A stretch of DNA of 64,000 bases from Tateyamaria omphalii (GTDB lineage: Bacteria > Pseudomonadota > Alphaproteobacteria > Rhodobacterales > Rhodobacteraceae). Where the stretch lies: contig NZ_BMWT01000012.1 of NCBI RefSeq assembly GCF_014651375.1, positions 1 through 64,000 of the forward strand, in the 5' to 3' direction. This document shows, piece after piece, positions 54,951 to 63,861 of the stretch (positions within the stretch are counted from its first letter, which is position 1; every line of letters starts with the position of its first letter). Position numbers and translations under genes: made by a program. The notes under the pieces are model-generated. The model saw only the letters and a list, made by a program, of their open reading frames with translations, was not told the DNA's origin and searched no databases.

Positions 54951-55559
54951 TTAGCCGTCTTGACGACCGTAGGCAGAGCCCCAGCCCCAAGCACCCGAGC
55001 CGAAGCCACGGGCCACCACGCGCTCGCGGTAGATGGCCGACACAACGTCGCCATCACCGGCCAGCAGCGCCTTGGTCGAACACATCTCGGCGCAGATGGG
55101 CAGCTTGCCCTCGGCGATCCGGTTGCGCCCATACTTGGCAAACTCGGCGGTCGAGTGGGTTTCTTCGGGGCCACCGGCGCAGAAGGTACACTTGTCCATC
55201 TTGCCGCGGCTGCCAAAGTTGCCGGCCTGCGGGAATTGCGGCGCGCCGAAGGGGCACGCGTAGAAGCAATAACCACACCCGATGCAGAGGTCCTTGGAGT
55301 GCAGAACCACCCCTTCCTCGTTCTGGTAAAAGCAGTCTACCGGGCAGACCGCCATACAAGGTGCATCGGAACAGTGCATGCAGGCCACGGAAATCGACCG
55401 TTCACCGGGATCACCATCATTGATGGTGACCACGCGGCGACGGTTGATGCCCCAGGGCACTTCATGCTCGTTCTTACAAGCCGTGACGCAGGCGTTGCAT
55501 TCAATGCAGCGCTCGGCGTCGCATAGGAACTTGGCTCTCGCCTGTCCTCCTAATGCCAT
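54951..55559 (-). CDS. fdhB: Formate dehydrogenase Fe-S (beta) subunit
   Basis: 202 aa with four [4Fe-4S] motifs: CIECNACVTACKNEH, CMHCSDAPCMAVCP, CIGCGYCFYACPFGAP and the split CTFCAGG/CAEMC pair. It carries electrons from FdhA to the cytochrome b subunit. No C-terminal membrane anchor is visible, unlike E. coli FdnH, so it must be held by the gamma subunit or exported with FdhA. 12 bp after fdhA. Confidence 0.93.
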   Translation of the reverse strand: MALGGQARAKFLCDAERCIECNACVTACKNEHEVPWGINRRRVVTINDGDPGERSISVACMHCSDAPCMAVCPVDCFYQNEEGVVLHSKDLCIGCGYCFYACPFGAPQFPQAGNFGSRGKMDKCTFCAGGPEETHSTAEFAKYGRNRIAEGKLPICAEMCSTKALLAGDGDVVSAIYRERVVARGFGSGAWGWGSAYGRQDG

Positions 55560-55571
55560 GTCGTTTCCTCC

Positions 55572-58469
55572 TTACGCTGTCCAGATTTTGCAGAGAGTCG
55601 CTTTGGTCTCCTGCATCTGGGTTACTGAATCATAGCCATAGGTCTGGGCGGTGTTGGTGCTTTCACCCAACACGTAAGGATCGGCACCCTCGGGATATTT
55701 CGAGCGTTGATCCTCACCCTGGAAATGACCGCCAAAGTGGAAGGGCATAAAGGCCACGCCTTCACCCACCCGGTTGGTGACCATCGCCATAACCTTGACC
55801 TTGCCGCCTTCGGGCCCTTCGACCCAGACCTGGCTGCCGTCCCGCACACCAAGGTTGTTGGCGTCACGCGGGTTGATCTCGACAAACATGTCCTGCTGCA
55901 ACTCGGCCAGCCACGGGTTCGAACGGGTCTCATCCCCGCCGCCCTCATACTCGACCAGACGGCCGGAGGTGAGGATGATCGGGTAGTCCTTCGAAAAGTC
56001 CTGTTTCTGGATCGACGCATACAAGGTCGGCAGCCGGTAGGCATGACGGTCCTCGTATGTCGGATAATCCGCAACAAGATCCCTGCGGTTGGTGTACAGC
56101 GGTTCGCGGTGCACCGGGATCGGATCGGGGAAGGTCCACACGACCGCGCGGGCCTTGGCGTTCCCGAAGGGCGCACAGCCATGCTTGATCGCAACCCGCT
56201 GGATGCCGCCCGAAAGGTCGGTCTTCCAGTTGGTCTCTGGTCCCGCAACCGCATCAATCGCGGCGCGCTCCTCGTCCGTGAGATCACCGTCCCAGCCAAG
56301 GTCCATGAGCATTTGCATCGTGAACTCAGGATAACCGTCCTGAATTTCCGACCCGACGCTATAGACCCCTTCGGCCAGCAGGTTGTCACCGTCCCGTTCG
56401 ACACCAAAGCGTGCACGGAAGGTCAAACCACCTTCAGCCACTGGCTTGGACATGTCGTACAGGTTCGGCGTGCCCGGGTGGTTCATCTCGGGCGTGCCCC
56501 AGCTGGGCCATGGCAGACCGTAATAGTCGCCATCAGCGGGTCCACCAATGGCTTGCAGCGTCGTCCGGTCGAACGTGTGCTGGTTCGCCATGTGCTTCTT
56601 GAGCCGTTCCGGATTCTGACCTGTGTAACCAATGGTCCACATGCCACGGTTGATCTCGCGCAACGTGTCTTCGGGTTCGGGTGTCAGGCCGTCCTCTTCC
56701 AACTTGATGTTGCGGAAGATGCGGTCGTGGAAACCGAACTTCTTGGCAAAGAGCGCAATGATCTCGTGATCGGGTTTGCTCTCGAACAGCGGGTCAATGA
56801 TCTTTTCCCGCCACTGCAGCGACCGGTTCGACGCCGTGACAGATCCACGGGTTTCGAACTGCGTCGTTGCCGGCAGCAGATACACACCATCGGTCCGGTC
56901 GTGCAGCACGGCAGAGACCGTCGGGAAGGGGTCGATGACAACCAGCATGTCCAGCTGTTCCATCGCCTTCTTCATCTCGACCATCCGGGTCTGCGAGTTG
57001 GGCGCGTGGCCCCACAGCACCATGGCACGCACCTTGTTCGGGTTGTCCATGTTGTCCGGATCTTCGAGGATACCGTCGATCCAGCGCGACACAGGAATAC
57101 CGCTCAGGTTCTGCAGCGCCTTTTCCTTGCCGTCGACACCGGTGGTCGTGGCAAACTGGCCAGCCAGCCATTCAGGGTCTTCACCCCAAACGCGGGCCCA
57201 GTGACCCCATGCACCCGCCGACAGACCGTAGTAGCCGGGCAGCGTGTGGGACAGAACACCAAGGTCTGTCGCACCCTGCACGTTGTCGTGGCCGCGGAAG
57301 ATGTTGGTGCCACCGCCGCTGGTGCCCATGTTGCCAAGGGCAAGCTGAAGCACACAATAGGCACGGGTGTTGTTGTTGCCGTTGGTGTGCTGTGTGCCAC
57401 CCATACACCAGATCACGGTGCCGGGGCGGTTGTTGGCCATGGTCCGGGCAACACGCTTGAGCTGCGAACCGGGGGCACCGGTGACACGCTCGACTTCCTC
57501 GGGCGTCCACTTGGCCACTTCTTCCTTGATCTGGTCCATGCCCCAGACGCGGGTGCGGATGAATTCCTGATCCTCCCACCCATTGTCGAAGATGTGCCAG
57601 AGAATACCCCAGACCAGCGCCACGTCGGTGCCGGGACGAAAGCGCACATACTCGTCCGCATGTGCGGCGGTGCGGGTAAAGCGCGGGTCACACACGATGA
57701 CGGGGGCGTTGTTCTGCTCCTTGGCGCGCAGCAGGTGCAGCAGGGACACGGGGTGTGCCTCGGCCGGGTTGCCGCCGATGATAAAGATCGCCTTGGAGTT
57801 ATGGATGTCGTTGTAGCTGTTGGTCATGGCGCCGTAGCCCCATGTGTTCGCAACACCCGCAACAGTGGTCGAGTGACAGATCCGCGCCTGGTGATCCACG
57901 TTGTTCGTGCCCCAGTAGGCCGCGAACTTGCGGAACAGGTACGCCTGTTCGTTGTTGTGCTTGGCTGAGCCCAGCCAGTACACGCTGTCCGGGCCACTTT
58001 CTTCCCGGATGTTCATCATGCCGCCGCCGATCTCGTCGATCGCCTGCTCCCAGCTGATGCGCTTCCATTCCCCGTTTTCTTTCTTCATCGGGTACTTGAG
58101 GCGGCGCTCGCCATGGGCGTGCTCGCGGACCGATGCGCCCTTGGCGCAGTGGGCGCCCAGGTTGAACGGGCTGTCCCAGCCGGGTTCCTGACCCGTCCAG
58201 ACACCGTCCTGCACCTCTGCCACGACCGTACATCCGACCGAACAGTGCGTGCACACCGATTTCTTCAATTCCACCTTGCCCGCTGCCGCCGTGGCAGCGC
58301 TGGCCTGGGTGACAGTTCCGCCCGTGGCGGCAATGGCCGACAGGCCCCCAATCACCAGTCCCGACCCGCGTAAGAACGCACGCCGGTCTACTGAAGCATT
58401 CGCCGCTTCAGTCAGGATACTTGTCCGCTGGGGGCGTCGCGCAACCCCGTTGGTCTTTTTCCTAAGCAT
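55572..58469 (-). CDS. fdhA: Formate dehydrogenase catalytic (alpha) subunit, Cys form, Tat-exported
   Basis: 965 aa. Oxidises formate to CO2 at a Mo- or W-bis-pyranopterin site. Tat signal VDRRAFLRGSGL at residues 28-39. The [4Fe-4S] ligands are Cys73, Cys76, Cys80 and Cys108. The active-site residue is Cys198 in ARICHSTTVAG, where E. coli FdnG has selenocysteine, so no recoding is needed; His199 follows. A single frame spans what is two proteins in some relatives, including the C-terminal dinucleotide-binding region. The operon continues into fdhB. Confidence 0.95.
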   Translation of the reverse strand: MLRKKTNGVARRPQRTSILTEAANASVDRRAFLRGSGLVIGGLSAIAATGGTVTQASAATAAAGKVELKKSVCTHCSVGCTVVAEVQDGVWTGQEPGWDSPFNLGAHCAKGASVREHAHGERRLKYPMKKENGEWKRISWEQAIDEIGGGMMNIREESGPDSVYWLGSAKHNNEQAYLFRKFAAYWGTNNVDHQARICHSTTVAGVANTWGYGAMTNSYNDIHNSKAIFIIGGNPAEAHPVSLLHLLRAKEQNNAPVIVCDPRFTRTAAHADEYVRFRPGTDVALVWGILWHIFDNGWEDQEFIRTRVWGMDQIKEEVAKWTPEEVERVTGAPGSQLKRVARTMANNRPGTVIWCMGGTQHTNGNNNTRAYCVLQLALGNMGTSGGGTNIFRGHDNVQGATDLGVLSHTLPGYYGLSAGAWGHWARVWGEDPEWLAGQFATTTGVDGKEKALQNLSGIPVSRWIDGILEDPDNMDNPNKVRAMVLWGHAPNSQTRMVEMKKAMEQLDMLVVIDPFPTVSAVLHDRTDGVYLLPATTQFETRGSVTASNRSLQWREKIIDPLFESKPDHEIIALFAKKFGFHDRIFRNIKLEEDGLTPEPEDTLREINRGMWTIGYTGQNPERLKKHMANQHTFDRTTLQAIGGPADGDYYGLPWPSWGTPEMNHPGTPNLYDMSKPVAEGGLTFRARFGVERDGDNLLAEGVYSVGSEIQDGYPEFTMQMLMDLGWDGDLTDEERAAIDAVAGPETNWKTDLSGGIQRVAIKHGCAPFGNAKARAVVWTFPDPIPVHREPLYTNRRDLVADYPTYEDRHAYRLPTLYASIQKQDFSKDYPIILTSGRLVEYEGGGDETRSNPWLAELQQDMFVEINPRDANNLGVRDGSQVWVEGPEGGKVKVMAMVTNRVGEGVAFMPFHFGGHFQGEDQRSKYPEGADPYVLGESTNTAQTYGYDSVTQMQETKATLCKIWTA

Positions 58470-58617
58470 GTTGCATCTCCCTTGCTTGCTTCCCGCCTAC
58501 GCGGGTCACTCGCTTGGCTTCCTTTGGCTCTCAGCAGTCGGGCGTCACGCAACCAGTCGCTGATCTCCTGCCTCGTCCAGGCTTATTCCCGGGCGCGGCC
58601 CTCCCTTCCCCGTTTGT

Positions 58618-58806
58618 CTAGAAACGGGCGCTGTCAAAATACGCGCGGGTGTGCGCCGTATCCTGCATCTTCTCCGAGGTCAGATCCGGCTCTGCCGCCT
58701 CTGCCTGCTGCGCACCGGTCGCAACCGCCACCGCCGCAATCGGCGCCGTGGTCCCGGCCAGCTTCAGAAAGTCGCGGCGCGATGCACCGTCTTCTTTCTT
58801 GCTCAT
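58618..58806 (-). CDS. Formate-dehydrogenase-region Tat-signal small protein
   Basis: 62 aa starting MSKKEDGASRRDFLKLAG. The RRDFLK twin-arginine motif and a hydrophobic stretch ending QAEA leave only ~25 mature residues. This matches the small Tat-signal family that always accompanies periplasmic formate dehydrogenases. It may be a membrane-anchored companion of FdhA. The ATG at 58806 follows GAGGAGAC. Confidence 0.88.
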   Translation of the reverse strand: MSKKEDGASRRDFLKLAGTTAPIAAVAVATGAQQAEAAEPDLTSEKMQDTAHTRAYFDSARF

Positions 58807-58862
58807 CGACAAGTCTCCTCTCGATGTTGTGGAGCAGTTGCCCGCCCCCTTGATGACGCCGA

Positions 58863-59486
58863 TCACTCGGCGCCGCTCATCCGGAAGGCTTCCGCCTCCA
58901 CAGACATGAAAATCCGACCCACAGTGCCGACTGGCGTGTAGAACACGGACGTCTTGGCCTCTTCGAGATCGGTAAAGAAGTGTTCGGCCCATGGGCCGAT
59001 ATGCTTGTTGAAGAACTGCCTTTGCTCCGTGATGTCGGCCGGCGTGCCAAAGCGGCCCACGATCATGGCCGCCATCATCTCCATCAGGCTGGCAATGCTG
59101 TCTTCGGGTTCGAACACGGTCTCGGATCGCTGCATGCCCTTGGCCAGCATGTCCTGCCGCAGCAGCGCCAGCGGCTTTTCGTTCAGAAACCCGGTCAGAT
59201 AGTAGCTGGCAAAGGGCAGCAATTCGCCCCGGCCCAAACCAATGAACAGCTTGTTGAACTCGCTCTCCGCCGCCTTGGGTTTGGTCACACGCGCTAACTT
59301 GGACAGTGTGCCGATGGCCTGCCCTAGATCGGTGTCGTCGCCAGTCAGCCCAGCGGTCTGCGCGAGCAACATCTCATCCGGCGGTCCGGCGAGCAATGCG
59401 CCGAGGAAATTGTAAAGGTCCGCACGGGCGCGATCCATGTCGGCAATTTGAATGTCTTCGGCGGCTGTCACGGTCTTGTCTTCCAT
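58863..59486 (-). CDS. TorD-family chaperone for formate dehydrogenase
   Basis: 207-aa cytoplasmic, all-helical protein. Landmarks are RADLYNFLGALLAGPPDE, EFNKLFIGLGRGELLPFASYY and the C-terminal WAEHFFTDLEEA. It binds the Tat signal of FdhA and helps cofactor loading. Overlaps the DUF3306 gene stop by 1 bp. Confidence 0.9.
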   Translation of the reverse strand: MEDKTVTAAEDIQIADMDRARADLYNFLGALLAGPPDEMLLAQTAGLTGDDTDLGQAIGTLSKLARVTKPKAAESEFNKLFIGLGRGELLPFASYYLTGFLNEKPLALLRQDMLAKGMQRSETVFEPEDSIASLMEMMAAMIVGRFGTPADITEQRQFFNKHIGPWAEHFFTDLEEAKTSVFYTPVGTVGRIFMSVEAEAFRMSGAE

Positions 59487-60046
59487 TATGCTGTGTCAAA
59501 AGCGAACCGCATCCGGCGCTGGGGCATCGCGGTTGGTTCGGGTTCCGGGTCTGGCAAAGGAACAGGTTCAGCTTCCGCAATCAGCGGAGCCTCTTCTTCC
59601 TCTACCTCAATCTGTTCGACCTCTTCGGCGGGCACCTCGTCCACGGCCTCCGCCTCGTCTTCCTCGTCATCAAGGAACGCGGTCACCATGCCTTTGCCGA
59701 CCTGATAGACTGTCTGCATGTTCTCGATGACCATGGCGGCGTCGGTATAATCCTCGCCGTAGTCCACCAGCCCATCCAGATTGGCAAATATCGGGTTCAA
59801 TCGCCACAAGCGGCGGAGGGCGCGGGTCTTCAACCGCTGCGGCAGCTCGGCCTGCAGGAAATCGCGGACCGCATCGGGGCTGTCCAAATCCTCGGGCTCC
59901 GGCAGGTTCAGCTCTGCCAACAATTCTTCATCCGGGCGCTCTTCCAGCTTGGCAACTTCGGCCTCGGCCACACGAGCCTCAAGCACCTGCTCTTCGGCCT
60001 CAACTCCGGCACGCCGCCGGGACCAGAAATCACGCCCGGTACTCAA
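59486..60046 (-). CDS. DUF3306 family protein
   Basis: 186 aa. Opens with DFWSRRRAGVEAEEQ and contains LPQRLKTRALRRLWRLNPIFANLDGLVDYGEDYTDA (core LRRLWRLNPIFANLDGL), the DUF3306 signature. The C-terminus is strongly acidic. The family occurs with Fdh operons beside DUF3305; its task is unknown. Overlaps DUF3305 by 4 bp. Confidence 0.88.
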   Translation of the reverse strand: MSTGRDFWSRRRAGVEAEEQVLEARVAEAEVAKLEERPDEELLAELNLPEPEDLDSPDAVRDFLQAELPQRLKTRALRRLWRLNPIFANLDGLVDYGEDYTDAAMVIENMQTVYQVGKGMVTAFLDDEEDEAEAVDEVPAEEVEQIEVEEEEAPLIAEAEPVPLPDPEPEPTAMPQRRMRFAFDTA

Positions 60047-60606
60047 TGCACCCGCCTCCGCTGCCGTGCGGGCGACGCATAGATGTCCGCCGCCGTCGCA
60101 ATACGTGGATCGCCAACGCCATCCTGCGTCAGGTCCGTGCGCTTCTTGTCACGCTTGCGTTTGATGAAGGCTTCGTCCTGATGGAAGTCGGTGACAAAGC
60201 CCTGCACCCACGCCATCAGACCGGCCGGCATCGGCACCTTCTCGACAATCTCTTCGCCGCTGTCGGTGTAATCCTGCGCCTCATAGGGCGACGCGGTGAC
60301 AAGCACGACCTCAAGCGGCTGATCGCCGCTGCATTCGCGCATCACCACGTAAATCGCAGGCTCCGCTGCGGACAGGCTATGCAGATACGCCTCGGTCTCG
60401 GCCCCATGCAGTTCCAACGGCAGCGTGGCCGCATGGTACTCGACCGCCTCACCTTCGCGACGCAGCTCCTGCCAATCGGCAGATCCAGCGCCCGGCAAAA
60501 CAGCAACGGCTTTCCAGCTGTAGGAGGCCCAACGGGTCACGCCAGGCAGTCGTCGCAAGACAACGCCCAGAGGCATGGTTTGGTATTGCTCGGGGTTTCG
60601 GATCAC
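60043..60606 (-). CDS. DUF3305 family protein
   Basis: 187 aa. Opening PLGVVLRRLPGVTRWASYSWKAVAVLPGA (core RRLPGVTRWASYSWKAV) and YVVMRECSG are typical. C-terminus basic (KRKRDKKRTD). First gene of the leftward run DUF3305-DUF3306-TorD-Tat-FdhABC. Function unknown; likely an assembly factor. Confidence 0.87.
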   Translation of the reverse strand: MIRNPEQYQTMPLGVVLRRLPGVTRWASYSWKAVAVLPGAGSADWQELRREGEAVEYHAATLPLELHGAETEAYLHSLSAAEPAIYVVMRECSGDQPLEVVLVTASPYEAQDYTDSGEEIVEKVPMPAGLMAWVQGFVTDFHQDEAFIKRKRDKKRTDLTQDGVGDPRIATAADIYASPARQRRRVH

Positions 60607-60937
60607 CCAATGTCCTCCCTTGCCATCATCAAACTGCCAAAAAATTCATCCGAGAAGCGTCTTGTGCGCGTTTTTGCGTATCCGATTGACGCAAAGGCAG
60701 TTTGGCCAGCCTGTCCGGGCTATGCCGCGCCAAAGGGACTAAATGTCTAATTCGAGCGTTTCGCTCGGGAATACGATGGTGTACCGAATCACGAATCACT
60801 TCACCGTTTTCCATGCCCTTCCGCATGGTCCGCTGGCTTGAAAACGGTTTGTGAAGCACCACGAATCAAGTCTAGGCTGGCGCCGGGACGCAAGCGGACA
60901 GGGGGCAAAAAACAGCCCTGCCGCAAGGGAGGAATAC
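60607..60937. promoter_or_regulatory. Divergent region between DUF3305 and the Fe-S protein gene
   Basis: 331 bases without a credible gene. It must hold promoters for both directions. GGGAGGAATAC at 60928-60937 is the ribosome site of the right-hand gene. I see no clear palindromic operator. Confidence 0.4.
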
Positions 60938-62884
60938 GTGGTCAAATCTTTGATAACATGCGATTGTTTGGGCACCCAGACCATCGACGCCAGGGGGTTA
61001 TCCGACGCCACCGGACTGGACGTGCGACCACCCTGTTCTGCCCTCTGCACCACCCAGTTGGCCCAGGCCGAAGCCGCCCTGTCGGACCCGGAAGCCGTTT
61101 TTTGTTGCACCCAGGAAGCCCGCGTTTTCGAGGAGCTGGCAGAGGGCCTAGACCGCCCTGCCCCACCCGTTCTGGACCTGCGCGACCGTGCCGGGTGGAG
61201 TGACGATACCGTCCCGAAACTGCCCAAAATGTCCGCACTCATTGCAGATGCCATGCTGCCGTCCGAGCCGGAAAAGACGCTGGATGTGATCAGCGAAGGG
61301 CTATGTCTGATCCTCGGGCCTGCCGAGGTGGCTTTGGGTGCCGCGACACAGCTCAAGGACCATCTGGGCGTCACCGTGCTGATCGAAGACGGCAGCGATG
61401 TTCCCGATACCCGTGATTTCGACGTCGTCGTGGGCAAGCTGCGCCGCGCCTCGGGCGCTTTTGGCGGGTTCGACGTGGTGATTGACGCCCTGCAACAGGT
61501 GAACCCGGGCGGACGCGGGGCCTTCACCCTCGCTGACCCGCAGGACGGCGCACGGTCGCAATGTGACATCATCCTCGACCTGCGCGGCGACACACCCCTG
61601 TTCCCGGCGCATGAAAAGCGCGACGGCTACTTGCGGGCCGAGCCGGGCCATGCTCCTGGCGTGGCCGCAGCCATCCTCGCCGCCTCGCATCTGACCGGCA
61701 CGTTCGAAAAGACGCTCTACGTCAAAACCACACCCCTGCTTTGCGCCCATTCGCGGGCCGAACAGACCGGGTGCACCAACTGCCTCGACCTCTGCCCGAC
61801 CGGCGCCATCACGTCTGCGGGCGAGCACGTCGCCATCGACCCGATGATCTGCGCGGGCTGTGGGGCCTGTTCCGCTGCCTGCCCATCCGGCGCGATCATT
61901 TATGATGCACCCGCAGTCGATCTGACCATGCGGCGTGTTCAGACCATGGCCAAGGCGTTTCTCGACGCGGGCGGCACCTCCCCGCGCTTACTGGTCCATG
62001 ACACCCACGGGGCCGAAATGGTGCGCCTTTCCGCCCGACACGGCCGCGGATTGCCCGCAGACGTGGTTCCGCTTGAGATGACGGCCATTGGCGCTTTTGG
62101 TCATGCGGAGGCGGTGGCAGCCTTGGCCGCTGGCTTCGCCTCTGTCACACTCCTGCCCGGTCCCAAGGCGGATATCCCTGCATTAGAGACACAAGTCGCC
62201 CTGACCAACGCCATCACTGGCGAGGGAAAGGCTGCACTGCTCGACACCCCCGATCCTGATGCGATGAGCGACGCACTTTACGGGGCCGAGGCCCCTGCCC
62301 CCGTCACCACGCCCGTGCGCCCCATGGGCACGCGGCGGCAGATCACCCGCCAAGCGGCAAAGGCTTTGCACCCCGACACTGACAGTATCGCGCTGCCGGA
62401 TGGCGCGCCTTACGGGGCAGTTCTGGTCGATACGAATGCCTGCACCCTCTGCCTGTCCTGCGTGTCACTGTGCCCCTCTGGCGCGCTTGGCGACAACTCG
62501 GACAAGCCGCAGCTCAGGTTCCAGGAAGACGCCTGCCTGCAATGCGGCCTCTGCGCCAATATCTGTCCCGAGGATGCGATCACCTACGAACCCCGCCTCG
62601 ACCTAACAGACGCGGCCCTGCGCCAGGAAGTGCTGAACGAGGAAGAACCCTTCCCCTGCATCGAATGCGGCGCGCTCTTTGGCTCCAAATCCGCCATCGA
62701 CCGGATCACCGACAAGCTCAAGGATCACGCGATGTTCTCGGGCGACAAGCTGCGGATGATCCAGATGTGCGACAATTGCCGGGTCACGGCCCAATTTCAT
62801 GCGGACGACAACCCGTTCCAAGGCGGCGAACGCCCCCGCGTGCGCACCACCGACGACTACCTGTCAAAGCGGCGCGATCACTGA
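60938..62884 (+). CDS. Multi-[4Fe-4S] ferredoxin-like protein linked to formate dehydrogenase
   Basis: 648 aa from the GTG at 60938 (GGGAGG five bases before). The N-terminus has a CDCLGTQ motif and further Cys. Four ferredoxin-type motifs follow: CTNCLDLCPTGAI, CAGCGACSAACPSGAI, CTLCLSCVSLCPSGAL and CLQCGLCANICPEDAI, and there is a late CIECGALF plus CDNCR pair. No signal peptide, so cytoplasmic. Such proteins are common beside DUF3305/DUF3306 and may feed or drain electrons during Fdh maturation. Its 3' end overlaps the convergent cytochrome gene by 7 bp. Confidence 0.85.
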   Translation: MVKSLITCDCLGTQTIDARGLSDATGLDVRPPCSALCTTQLAQAEAALSDPEAVFCCTQEARVFEELAEGLDRPAPPVLDLRDRAGWSDDTVPKLPKMSALIADAMLPSEPEKTLDVISEGLCLILGPAEVALGAATQLKDHLGVTVLIEDGSDVPDTRDFDVVVGKLRRASGAFGGFDVVIDALQQVNPGGRGAFTLADPQDGARSQCDIILDLRGDTPLFPAHEKRDGYLRAEPGHAPGVAAAILAASHLTGTFEKTLYVKTTPLLCAHSRAEQTGCTNCLDLCPTGAITSAGEHVAIDPMICAGCGACSAACPSGAIIYDAPAVDLTMRRVQTMAKAFLDAGGTSPRLLVHDTHGAEMVRLSARHGRGLPADVVPLEMTAIGAFGHAEAVAALAAGFASVTLLPGPKADIPALETQVALTNAITGEGKAALLDTPDPDAMSDALYGAEAPAPVTTPVRPMGTRRQITRQAAKALHPDTDSIALPDGAPYGAVLVDTNACTLCLSCVSLCPSGALGDNSDKPQLRFQEDACLQCGLCANICPEDAITYEPRLDLTDAALRQEVLNEEEPFPCIECGALFGSKSAIDRITDKLKDHAMFSGDKLRMIQMCDNCRVTAQFHADDNPFQGGERPRVRTTDDYLSKRRDH

Positions 62885-63609
62885 TGTTCGAGCGGTTTGC
62901 CCAGATCGGCGGGGTCCAGCACAGCCACATAGGCCAGGATCGCTTCCAGGTCATCGAGCGTCAGTTCGATGGGCGCGATGGGCGACGGGCGGTCGATGGG
63001 AAACGGGTCAGTCACGCCCTCAAGTTGGGTAAAGGCCGCGTGCGGTTTCAACGTGTAGAAACCCGCAAAACGCGACTGCCAATCCTCGAATGTACGCATC
63101 ACGAAGAAGCTGGGGGTCGAGCCAATGCCAAAACTGTCCTTGCCCCGCTCGGTCGCGTGACAGCGCCCGCATTTGACCCACGACACCCCCTGCCCCGCGA
63201 TGGCGTCGCCAGTCATCTCGACCTCGGCCACGACGCGTTCCTGGACCTGCGGCTCGGTGAACAACGCCTCCCCGTCCGGCGCAAAGCTCTGAACCGTGCG
63301 GCGGCCTACATCGGATGTCAGCCAGTCAGCAAAGCGCTGAGCGCCCTTGCCGTCGCCACGCAGATCCATGTGCCACGTTTGGCCCAAACCAGAAAACAAC
63401 GCCCGGCCATCCGATCCCAGCACCAGATCAGCAACCGCAGGATCATCTGCAATTTCGACCCTAACTTGGGTTTTCAGCGAAAAACGCGGGGCGATGTGCT
63501 TGATCAACCCGCTCTCGACCAAGGCGGGCGGAGCATAGAACACCACCCGCTTGTCATCGGCCATTGCCAAACCCGGCAACAAGGCCAAGATCAGAACCAA
63601 GATGCGCAT
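62878..63609 (-). CDS. Exported cytochrome c with a binding-protein-like N-terminal domain
   Basis: 243 aa with signal peptide MRILVLILALLPGLAMADD. Residues ~20-130 resemble the end of ModA/TupA-type binding proteins: ADLVLGSDGRALFSGLG and AQRFADWLTSDVGRRTVQSF, followed by GEALF. The C-terminal part has one heme site CGRCH (about residue 149) in VKCGRCHATERGKD, and a late helix LDDLEAILAYVA. Axial Met is not obvious; MRTF is a candidate. The combination is unusual and its partner is unknown. Confidence 0.75.
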   Translation of the reverse strand: MRILVLILALLPGLAMADDKRVVFYAPPALVESGLIKHIAPRFSLKTQVRVEIADDPAVADLVLGSDGRALFSGLGQTWHMDLRGDGKGAQRFADWLTSDVGRRTVQSFAPDGEALFTEPQVQERVVAEVEMTGDAIAGQGVSWVKCGRCHATERGKDSFGIGSTPSFFVMRTFEDWQSRFAGFYTLKPHAAFTQLEGVTDPFPIDRPSPIAPIELTLDDLEAILAYVAVLDPADLGKPLEHQ

Positions 63610-63666
63610 TACGGCAGCCTACGGCCCACCGGCGCGATCCGTCAACGTTAGGGAGGGGAAAGCCCC

Positions 63667-63858
63667 ATGAGCGACGATTTCAACATGTCCATGCGCAAGT
63701 TCCTGAAGCAGGTCGGCGTGACCTCGCAACAGGCAATCGAAGAGGCCGTGCGCAATGCGGGCGGCAACGGCAAGACCTATGCGATTAAAGCGGTTGTCAC
63801 CATCGAAGAGCTTGACATGACCCACGAGGTCACAGGCGAGATCAAGGGACAGGACTGA
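63667..63858 (+). CDS. Small conserved protein (DUF6494-like)
   Basis: 63 aa: MSDDFNMSMRKFLKQVGVTS opening, then QQAIEEAVRNAGGNGKTY and a C-terminal VTIEELDMTHEVTGEI. GGGAGGGG lies before the ATG. It is 3 bp ahead of the Mrp-like gene, so the two are one operon. Function unknown; the assignment to DUF6494 is from memory of the pattern. Confidence 0.72.
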   Translation: MSDDFNMSMRKFLKQVGVTSQQAIEEAVRNAGGNGKTYAIKAVVTIEELDMTHEVTGEIKGQD

Positions 63859-63861
63859 CGC

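Noticed and set aside
55707-57968. Long open frame (over 750 codons) antisense to fdhA
   Set aside because: It mirrors fdhA codon structure in GC-rich DNA, has no recognisable domain and no ribosome site.
55572-58469. Selenoprotein formate dehydrogenase
   Set aside because: The active-site codon is a normal Cys codon, and there is no in-frame TGA.
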